DNA of 7,329 nt from Nitrospirales bacterium. GTDB taxonomy: Bacteria > Nitrospirota > Nitrospiria > Nitrospirales > UBA8639. The translations under genes were made by a program, and so were the position numbers. Below the pieces are notes generated by a model, which ran no database searches, was not told the DNA's origin, and saw only the letters and a program-made list of their open reading frames with translations. Location of the stretch: NCBI GenBank assembly GCA_021604265.1, contig BQIY01000101.1, forward strand, positions 1 to 7,329. The letters run 5' to 3'. Of this stretch, positions 1 through 4,428 are shown in pieces (position 1 is the stretch's first letter; every line of letters begins with the position of its first letter).

Positions 1-120
1 AACGGGCTCGCCTTTGGGACAAGAAAATTCGGTGCATGTGGTAATCGGCGGATCGGAAAATTTTCGTTGGACTTCAAACTTTTCTTTACAGGCAGTACAA
101 ATATATTCGTAGATTGGCAC
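1..120 (-). CDS. FmdB-family zinc-ribbon protein, 3' end beyond window
   Basis: Reading leftward from a GTG at 120, 40 codons are open to the window edge. The start MPIYEYICTACKEKFEVQRK is the signature of the FmdB/CxxC_CXXC_SSSS putative regulatory family: small proteins with an N-terminal zinc ribbon. The first knuckle is C8-x2-C11. The second Cys set is C29 and C34, separated by four residues where the family usually has CPxCG, so this knuckle looks unusual. The FSDPP stretch (21-25) is also family-typical. The start is fixed by a purine-rich GAGGAGGAGG Shine-Dalgarno four bases upstream and by the conserved MPxYEY beginning. It lies 95 nt downstream of the aminotransferase gene on the same strand. 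The biochemical role of most FmdB-like proteins is unknown; the family name comes from a formamidase-linked regulator. The C-terminal part is outside the window. The family call is firm, the function is not. Confidence 0.88.
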   Translation of the reverse strand, partial: MPIYEYICTACKEKFEVQRKFSDPPITTCTEFSCPKGEPV

Positions 121-124
121 GATG

Positions 125-134
125 CCTCCTCCTC
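125..134 (-). promoter_or_regulatory. Strong Shine-Dalgarno of the fmdB-like gene
   Basis: On the minus strand this is GAGGAGGAGG, three overlapping registers of the anti-16S complement, ending four bases before the GTG at 120. It supports the non-ATG start and suggests efficient initiation. It is far stronger than anything in front of the upstream genes of the same block. Confidence 0.8.
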
Positions 135-151
135 ATAAACATTCATTCTCA

Positions 152-157
152 ATTATA
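152..157 (-). promoter_or_regulatory. Possible -10 box of a private fmdB-like promoter
   Basis: The minus strand reads TATAAT, a perfect sigma70 -10 hexamer, about 30 bases before the GTG start. No convincing -35 hexamer lies 16-18 bases upstream; a TTGACT is present but 29 bases away. The gene could therefore use a weak own promoter in addition to read-through from the aminotransferase gene. This is a pattern match only. Confidence 0.3.
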
Positions 158-215
158 TCGCTCTCAGGTAACTCTCTATTTGTAAAAGTCAAGGTGTTCA
201 TTCCCCAAAAACCTT

Positions 216-1409
216 CTACTGTAAGGCCTGAATAGCACTCGCCAGGCTCTCCATACCTTGCTCAATCACGGAAAGCTCCGGCGTATAGGAGAGTCGAATG
301 TGCTCAGGGGCACCAAATGGTTCTCCTGCGACACAGGCCACCTTGGCTTCGGTCAACAGATAGTAGGCTAAATCAGACGGGGAAGTGATTGTCCCTTTCG
401 CATGTCGTCGTCCAAATAATGATGACACATTGGGCAGGGCGTAAAAGGCCCCACGCGGCATCGGACAGGTAATCCCGGAAATGGCATTCAGTCGATTGAC
501 CATCAGCGTTCGTTGTGCACTCAGTGCCTGTACCATCTCCTGAATAAACTGCCGCCCCTCCCGTAACGCGGCTACGGCTGCCTTTTGAGAAATCGATGTT
601 GGATTCGACGTGCTTTGGCTTTGAATATGTCCCATGGCGGTAATGAGATCTTTCGGTCCTGCCGCATACCCGATTCTCCACCCTGTCATTGAATACGATT
701 TCGATATCCCATTCACAACGAGAGTTCGTCTGGCGATTTCTGGACCCAGGGACGCAATGCTGATGTGTTGATGCCCGTCATAGACTAAATGTTCATAAAT
801 TTCATCAGAGACCAGAAGTAAATCATGCCGGAGCGCCAGTTCAGCCACACGTTCCAACGTTTTTCGATCATACATGCTTCCCGTCGGATTGCAGGGACTA
901 TTCAGGATAATCGCTTTCGTTTTCGGAGTGATCAGGGAATCCAGCAAGGCGGAATCAATGGCATAGTGCGAGGATTCTTCTGTCTTGAGGATGATGGGAG
1001 TGGCTTCGGTGAGTGCGATTTGATCAGGGTACGACACCCAATAGGGACTGGGAATAATCACTTCATCCCCAGCTTCCAAGGCAGCTTGTGTGAAATTATA
1101 GAGTGTGTGCTTGGCCCCACACGACACTAAAACTTGCGATTTGTCATAGTCCAACTGGTGGGTCCGATGAAAGGTCTCAATGATGGCCTCTTTTAGTTCA
1201 TCGATTCCCGTCACAGCGGTGTACTTTGTGAAATTGGCCTGGATGGCATTGTGCGCCGCCTGCTTCGCGCAGTCGGGCGTATCTTGTGCCGGTTCTCCTG
1301 CCGCAAAATCAAAAATTTTGAGGCCTTGGGCTTTGAGGGCCTTAACCGTGGCCACCATCTGTAAGGTGGGCGAGGCGGCAATTTTTGTCGTACGAGTCGC
1401 GAGTTTCAT
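216..1409 (-). CDS. aspC: Aspartate aminotransferase, class I/II, subgroup 1b-like
   Basis: A complete 397-residue fold-type I PLP aminotransferase. Visible landmarks: G39-E-P near the N-terminus, W124 in SPYWVSYPD, NPTG at 174-177 (Asn to PLP ring oxygen), D202 and Y205 in SDEIYEHLVYDG, the Schiff-base lysine K237 in NGISKSYSMTGWRIGY, R245, and R372 in HIRLSYT, which binds the substrate alpha-carboxylate. K100 in CGAKHTLYN lines up with the lysine that Thermus-type 1b enzymes use to hold the distal carboxylate of aspartate, supporting Asp/Glu specificity. It interconverts aspartate plus 2-oxoglutarate with oxaloacetate plus glutamate in the cytoplasm; 1b enzymes in some bacteria also transaminate prephenate, which I cannot exclude. 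It starts 10 nt after the coaD stop, with no clear Shine-Dalgarno, so it is probably translated from the rsmD-coaD message. The gene symbol is used loosely for this subgroup; aatA would be equally fair. Confidence 0.92.
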   Translation of the reverse strand: MKLATRTTKIAASPTLQMVATVKALKAQGLKIFDFAAGEPAQDTPDCAKQAAHNAIQANFTKYTAVTGIDELKEAIIETFHRTHQLDYDKSQVLVSCGAKHTLYNFTQAALEAGDEVIIPSPYWVSYPDQIALTEATPIILKTEESSHYAIDSALLDSLITPKTKAIILNSPCNPTGSMYDRKTLERVAELALRHDLLLVSDEIYEHLVYDGHQHISIASLGPEIARRTLVVNGISKSYSMTGWRIGYAAGPKDLITAMGHIQSQSTSNPTSISQKAAVAALREGRQFIQEMVQALSAQRTLMVNRLNAISGITCPMPRGAFYALPNVSSLFGRRHAKGTITSPSDLAYYLLTEAKVACVAGEPFGAPEHIRLSYTPELSVIEQGMESLASAIQALQ

Positions 1410-1419
1410 TTCAAAAAAT

Positions 1420-1905
1420 TCATGAATGGTTTCGGAAGCAGATTTCTAAGCGTTCGGCAACATCGGGATGCAAAAAGTCCTGCAACGGACCACCAAGTGA
1501 CGCGACCTCTTTGACCATACTGGAGGTCAAATAGGAAAACTCTTCGCTTGCCATGAGAAAGACTGTCTCGACTCCTTCATCGAGCTTCCGGTTCAAGAGG
1601 GCCATTTGAAATTCGTGTTCAAAATCAGAGACGGCTCGCATGCCTCGAATGATCGCCTGAGCGCCGCGTTCCCGAACATAATTGACCAGCAGACCATCAA
1701 ACGATTCGACATCGACATGCGGTAAATGTTTCGTGGCGATTTTCGCCAGTTCAATCCGTTCCTGTAGATCAAAGAGCGGACCTTTTTGAGGATTGGGCGC
1801 CACCGCAACTACCACGCGGTCAACCATCCGAAGGCTTCGCGCAATCACATTCGCGTGTCCTAAGGTGATGGGATCAAATGTTCCCGGATAAACGCCGATT
1901 CGCAT
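1420..1905 (-). CDS. coaD: Phosphopantetheine adenylyltransferase (CoaD)
   Basis: 161 residues, close to the 159 of the E. coli enzyme. It transfers AMP from ATP to 4'-phosphopantetheine, giving dephospho-CoA and pyrophosphate, the penultimate step of CoA synthesis in the cytoplasm. It has the nucleotidyltransferase start MRIGVYPGTFDPITLGH with the TxGH motif (T14 to H17), the RGMRAVSDFEHE block (87-98, R87 and R90 being the ATP/substrate arginines), and the C-terminal SSMVKEVA motif (128-135). I chose the ATG at 1905 because the family begins exactly there; an in-frame GTG three codons upstream (1914) would add only MSL. A GTGAG four bases before the ATG is a weak ribosome site. The start lies inside the last 32 nt of rsmD, suggesting translational coupling; the stop is 10 nt from the aminotransferase start. 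Confidence 0.95.
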   Translation of the reverse strand: MRIGVYPGTFDPITLGHANVIARSLRMVDRVVVAVAPNPQKGPLFDLQERIELAKIATKHLPHVDVESFDGLLVNYVRERGAQAIIRGMRAVSDFEHEFQMALLNRKLDEGVETVFLMASEEFSYLTSSMVKEVASLGGPLQDFLHPDVAERLEICFRNHS

Positions 1906-2467
1906 GAGACTCACGTATTTGTTGAAAAAATGTCAAGATGGTGTCCCCATACCGAGCTTGTCGAACTTGCTTCAGGGCATCCACCTCTTGGGATACTATG
2001 GTTTTCCAGAAATGTTCTAACACCAGAATCCCGTCGTCAGAAAGCAGGTGTTGTGCGGCTAACTTTGACACGAGCGGGACAATCTCCTGATGCTGATAGG
2101 GAGGATCCACATAAATAATGTCATAAGGAGCTTCCTGCAGTATGTGCGGTTGACGGACAATGTTCCAAGCATCACCTGATACAGCAACCGTATTGTCGGG
2201 ATTTCCGCAGCGTTTTAAATTATCTTTTAAGAGTTGCATGGAGTCGAGATGGTTGTCGACAAACACTACGCGTGAGGCTCCTCGACTGAGTGCTTCCAAT
2301 CCAATGGTTCCAGTCCCACAGCAAAGATCGAGGACCTTCGCTCCGGGTACCTGAGTGTGTAGTATAGAAAACAAGGCTTCCCGAACTCGCGCAGAAGTCG
2401 GTCTGATTCGATTACCGACTGGAGCCTTGAGCCGACGGCCCTTTTGTGTGCCAGCTATCACTCTCAT
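1874..2467 (-). CDS. rsmD: 16S rRNA (guanine(966)-N2)-methyltransferase (RsmD)
   Basis: 197 residues from the ATG at 2467, against 198 for E. coli RsmD. It uses S-adenosylmethionine to methylate the exocyclic N2 of G966 of 16S rRNA during small-subunit assembly. It starts MRVIAGTQKGRRLKAP, the family N-terminus, followed by RPTSARVREALFSIL (22-36), the SAM-binding loop VLDLCCGTGTIGLEALSRGA (45-64, with CC where FA is common), acidic D71 at the end of the second strand, and the catalytic DPPY motif at 121-124. An in-frame GTG at 2515 would add 16 residues not found in the family and has no ribosome site, so I reject it. About 17 residues follow the YGDT-ILTFF end typical of the family; this tail is encoded over the coaD start. 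First gene of the minus-strand block, divergent from radC. Confidence 0.94.
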   Translation of the reverse strand: MRVIAGTQKGRRLKAPVGNRIRPTSARVREALFSILHTQVPGAKVLDLCCGTGTIGLEALSRGASRVVFVDNHLDSMQLLKDNLKRCGNPDNTVAVSGDAWNIVRQPHILQEAPYDIIYVDPPYQHQEIVPLVSKLAAQHLLSDDGILVLEHFWKTIVSQEVDALKQVRQARYGDTILTFFQQIRESHANRRLSGNI

Positions 2468-2469
2468 GA

Positions 2470-2512
2470 CGCGTATCGCGATGGTTTCTCGCCCTAGGGC
2501 TTTGTACCGTAC
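2470..2512. repeat. Cluster of short palindromes in the rsmD leader
   Basis: Three short symmetric elements lie in a row just upstream of the rsmD start: CGCG-TAT-CGCG (2470-2480), the perfect 10-bp palindrome GCCCTAGGGC (2491-2500), and GTAC-C-GTAC (2504-2512). If transcription of rsmD begins above 2512 they would be in its 5' untranslated leader. No function is shown. Confidence 0.4.
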
Positions 2513-2522
2513 CACACCATTT

Positions 2523-2546
2523 TAGATCATCACAACTCATGATCTA
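2523..2546. repeat. Perfect 8+8 bp inverted repeat in the divergent promoter region
   Basis: TAGATCAT (2523-2530) and its exact reverse complement ATGATCTA (2539-2546) flank an 8-nt spacer. The element sits between the divergent rsmD and radC genes. It ends 10 bp before the proposed radC -35 box and overlaps a possible rsmD -10 (minus-strand TAAAAT, 2519-2524). It could be an operator for a dimeric regulator or simply a small hairpin. The repeat is certain; the role is inferred. Confidence 0.5.
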
Positions 2547-2556
2547 GCCAGAGACT

Positions 2557-2586
2557 TTGACGTGTTTCTTTGAACCTGCCTATAGT
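2557..2586 (+). promoter_or_regulatory. Sigma70-type promoter of radC
   Basis: TTGACG (2557-2562, five of six consensus bases) is followed after 18 bp by TATAGT (2581-2586, five of six). Transcription would begin near 2593, giving a leader of roughly 48 nt before the radC ATG. This is the best promoter match in the window. Confidence 0.55.
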
Positions 2587-2640
2587 GGGTGAGAGAGTGA
2601 AAACAGCAAGAATGTGCAGTTGTAAATTGAGATCTTTGTC

Positions 2641-3351
2641 ATGCAGATGAATGAAGTGAAGACAAAAATGGGCATTCAAACTTGGCCAAAGTCTGAACGT
2701 CCGCGCGAACGTCTCTTACAGCAAGGCCCAGAGGCCGTGTCAGACGCACAGCTGCTCGCCATACTTCTGCGTGTGGGGAGGCAGGATTCTTCTGCGGTCC
2801 AAGTCGCCATGGAGTTGCTTCAACGGCTTGATGGCTTACAGGGACTGTCCAATCGGACTCTCGAAGAGTTATGTGCGATTCCTGGGGTTGGACCGGCTAA
2901 GGCTGCGCAAATTCTGGCTGCCGTTGAATTAGGGAAACGAACCCTAGCCGCTCCGTTAACCACCGGGGTTCGGGTTGGGAGCAGCCGTGACCTCTTTTTG
3001 CATTACTATCCGTTGTTACGTGATCTTCGGCATGAAGTCTTCAAGATTGTCCTGTTAGATGCCAAGCACCGAGTGATTCGCGATATGACCATTTCAAAAG
3101 GCAGTTTGACGGTGAATATCGTCCATCCGCGAGAAGTGTTTAATGCCGCCGTGCGTGAATCGGCCGCAGCCGTAATCGTGCTTCACAATCATCCGAGTGG
3201 AAATCCTGAGCCCAGCCCTGAAGATTATGCATTAACAGAACGATTGGTGACCGCCGGTGATATTCTTGGCATCCGAGTCCTTGATCATTTGGTCATCGGC
3301 GATGGCTCCTATATGAGTTTTGCCGACAAAGGGCTGATCTCGCCATCATAA
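2641..3351 (+). CDS. radC: RadC family protein (UPF0758 / JAB-MPN domain)
   Basis: 236 residues, normal for the family. Order of parts: an N-terminal WPKSERPRERLLQQGPEAVSDAQLLAILLR region (15-44) typical of RadC, a helix-hairpin-helix IPGVGPAKAAQI (80-91), then a JAB1/MPN-like domain with E132 and the zinc-site signature H182-N-H184-P-S-G ending at D195. The pattern is that of a metal-dependent hydrolase fold. The family was named for a supposed role in DNA repair in E. coli, which was later withdrawn, and its true activity is not settled; members often occur on mobile elements, but this neighbourhood looks chromosomal. The start ATG at 2641 is preceded by a weak GAG nine bases upstream; ATGs at codons 3 and 10 are possible alternatives, the latter nearer the conserved region. 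Transcribed alone or as a first gene, divergently from rsmD. Confidence 0.93.
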   Translation: MQMNEVKTKMGIQTWPKSERPRERLLQQGPEAVSDAQLLAILLRVGRQDSSAVQVAMELLQRLDGLQGLSNRTLEELCAIPGVGPAKAAQILAAVELGKRTLAAPLTTGVRVGSSRDLFLHYYPLLRDLRHEVFKIVLLDAKHRVIRDMTISKGSLTVNIVHPREVFNAAVRESAAAVIVLHNHPSGNPEPSPEDYALTERLVTAGDILGIRVLDHLVIGDGSYMSFADKGLISPS

Positions 3352-3429
3352 GTATCAAATTTCGCTCACTCCCACTTAAATGCCATCAGTAGATTCGCAT
3401 AGTCATCTCCTAATCCTGGTAGATTTTAT

Positions 3430-3471
3430 TTCACAATCATGCTAGAACTATTTGTGAATAAAGGTTTTTTT
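3430..3471 (+). terminator. Weak terminator-like hairpin with T run, or operator dyad, after radC
   Basis: TTCACAA (3430-3436) and TTGTGAA (3452-3458) are exact reverse complements separated by 15 nt, and a run of seven T follows at 3465-3471. Read as RNA it is a 7-bp, A/U-rich stem with a large loop and a six-base gap before the U run, so termination of radC transcripts would be weak. Read as DNA, the half-sites are 22 bp apart centre to centre, about two helical turns, and the right one overlaps the proposed gatC -35. Either role is possible. Confidence 0.3.
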
Positions 3472-3479
3472 GATATACA
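3452..3479 (+). promoter_or_regulatory. Possible promoter of the gatC-panD-gatA-gatB cluster
   Basis: TTGTGA (3452-3457) and TATACA (3474-3479) are 16 bp apart, each matching four of six sigma70 consensus positions. Transcription would begin near 3485, placing the TAAGAGCA hairpin at the very start of the message. The match is moderate and rests mainly on position. Confidence 0.35.
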
Positions 3480-3486
3480 CTGTCCT

Positions 3487-3522
3487 TAAGAGCAATCACC
3501 CGAGAGAATGCTCTTACGGGAG
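3487..3522 (+). promoter_or_regulatory. gatC leader with two mutually exclusive hairpins, one hiding the Shine-Dalgarno
   Basis: Fold A pairs TAAGAGCA (3487-3494) with TGCTCTTA (3509-3516): 8 bp around a 14-nt loop, leaving the GGGAG ribosome site (3518-3522) single-stranded. Fold B pairs CCCG (3499-3502) with CGGG (3517-3520) and AGAG (3503-3506) with CTCT (3511-3514), with an AATG loop and a two-base bulge; it buries most of the ribosome site. Both use 3511-3514, so they cannot coexist. The arrangement resembles a translational switch, but no ligand or known riboswitch consensus is recognised. Confidence 0.35.
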
Positions 3523-3532
3523 TCGATACGGT

Positions 3533-3835
3533 ATGAAAATCAGCCGAGAAGAAGTCGAACATATCGCCTTGTTAGCTCGCTTAAATATTGCTGAAGGCGA
3601 GAAAGAACTCATGAGCGAGCAACTCAGCCAAATTTTGACATTTGTCAACCAATTAGGAGATGTGGACACCGAGGGCATTCCGTTGACGGCCACGACTTCT
3701 CAGCAATCGAATGTTTTGAGAGACGATGTACACGTCCCATCCTTGACGGATGAGCAAGCCACGGCCAATGCGCCTCAGTCAGAAGATGGTTTTTTGGTTG
3801 TCCCCAAAATAATTGCGGATCGCGAGACTTCGTAA
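3533..3835 (+). CDS. gatC: Asp-tRNA(Asn)/Glu-tRNA(Gln) amidotransferase subunit C
   Basis: 100 residues from the ATG at 3533. GatC is the small stabilising chain that wraps around GatA and GatB of the tRNA-dependent amidotransferase; it has no catalytic site. The sequence MKISREEVEHIALLARLNIAEGEKE with the following EQLSQILTFVNQLGDVDTEGIPLTA is the classic family pattern, and the C-terminal LRDDVHVPSLTDEQATANAPQSEDGFLVVPKII is the segment that lies on GatA. The start is set by the conserved beginning and by GGGAG at 3518-3522, ten bases upstream. The frame stays open back to a TTG at 3470, adding 21 residues unlike the family, so I reject that extension. It is the first gene of a cluster, 181 nt after radC, and its leader can fold over the ribosome site. 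Confidence 0.95.
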   Translation: MKISREEVEHIALLARLNIAEGEKELMSEQLSQILTFVNQLGDVDTEGIPLTATTSQQSNVLRDDVHVPSLTDEQATANAPQSEDGFLVVPKIIADRETS

Positions 3836-3991
3836 CGTGGGTCTAATCTTTCAACGAAATGTCTTGCCAAAGGGGTTATCGCCGTCTGATGGTCTTATGA
3901 CGACCTTATTGGATTGCCAAGCTCTCTTCTATCCTCATCGCAGATCTTTATTCCCTGTGCTTCAAGTACGACAAGGCTAAGCGATAAACTC

Positions 3992-4351
3992 ATGTACCGG
4001 CAACTGCTGAGAGCGAAGATTCATCGTGCGACCGTGACAGATTCTAATTTAGAGTATGAAGGGAGTCTGACGATTGATTCTGACCTCATGGATGCTGCCG
4101 GAATTTTGCCATATGAATTGGTGATGGTTTCAAATTTGAATAACGGTGAGCGGTTTTCAACATACGCGCTTGCCGGGACACGTGGGAAAGGGGAAGTAAT
4201 TCTTAACGGTCCAACGGCTCGTAAAGGGGTCCTTGGCGACAAAGTGATTATCTTTTGTTATGAATATTTCCTTGACGAAGAAGCCAAAGTGCATACTCCC
4301 AAAGTGATCCAAGTTGATGAACAGAATTGCATGCTTAAGCCCTCATCATGA
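3992..4351 (+). CDS. panD: Aspartate 1-decarboxylase proenzyme (PanD)
   Basis: 119 residues, slightly shorter than the 126 of E. coli. PanD decarboxylates L-aspartate to beta-alanine, the precursor of pantothenate and CoA, in the cytoplasm. The proenzyme cuts itself at G24-S25 in NLEYEGSLTID; S25 becomes the catalytic pyruvoyl group. Other key residues are present: K9, H11, R54, T57 and Y58 in ERFSTYA, and the NGPTARKG loop (72-79). The ATG at 3992 gives the family start MYRQLLRAKIHRATVT; a longer frame from an upstream alternative start at 3914 adds 26 unrelated residues. There is no clear Shine-Dalgarno. The 156 nt between gatC and panD show only short repeats (TTGCCAA at 3864 and 3914) and no convincing promoter. 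It sits, unusually, between gatC and gatA. The last codons lie in a strong hairpin. Confidence 0.95.
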   Translation: MYRQLLRAKIHRATVTDSNLEYEGSLTIDSDLMDAAGILPYELVMVSNLNNGERFSTYALAGTRGKGEVILNGPTARKGVLGDKVIIFCYEYFLDEEAKVHTPKVIQVDEQNCMLKPSS

Positions 4352-4369
4352 TAGGCACGGGCATAAGCA
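4332..4369 (+). repeat. Long imperfect hairpin across the panD stop codon
   Basis: TGCTTAAGCCC (4332-4342) pairs with GGGCATAAGCA (4359-4369) at 10 of 11 positions, the single mismatch being A4338-A4363. The 16-nt loop contains the panD stop codon (4349-4351) and the palindrome ATCATGAT. No T run follows, so it is not a standard intrinsic terminator; a transcript-stabilising or processing element between panD and gatA is more likely. Confidence 0.5.
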
Positions 4370-4428
4370 GATGGTAGCAAGTAACACACATTAGCTATTC
4401 ATTGTCAGGTTCTTGTGTAATGATCTAA

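Noticed and set aside
191..215. AAGGT/ACCTT inverted repeat after the aminotransferase gene as a terminator
   Set aside because: Only five base pairs around a 15-nt loop and no adequate U run in the direction of transcription.
825..1425. Open frames on the plus strand (825-1130 and 1180-1425)
   Set aside because: They lie antisense within the aminotransferase gene, have no family resemblance and no ribosome site; all conserved motifs are on the minus strand.
2641..3351. radC as a sign of a genomic island or mobile element
   Set aside because: RadC genes do occur on islands, but here there are no integrase, tRNA, direct repeats or composition shift, and the neighbours are core genes.
3487..3520. 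H-type pseudoknot combining the TAAGAGCA stem with CCCG/CGGG pairing
   Set aside because: There is no linker to cross the 8-bp stem because the second strand follows it directly; the two helices are better seen as alternatives.
3470..3532. Extension of gatC from a TTG at 3470
   Set aside because: The 21 extra residues do not fit the family and would translate the hairpin leader; GGGAG and the conserved MKISREEVEHIA start point to 3533.
3864..3920. TTGCCAA direct repeats between gatC and panD
   Set aside because: Only seven bases, 50 bp apart, with no nearby promoter pattern; may be chance.
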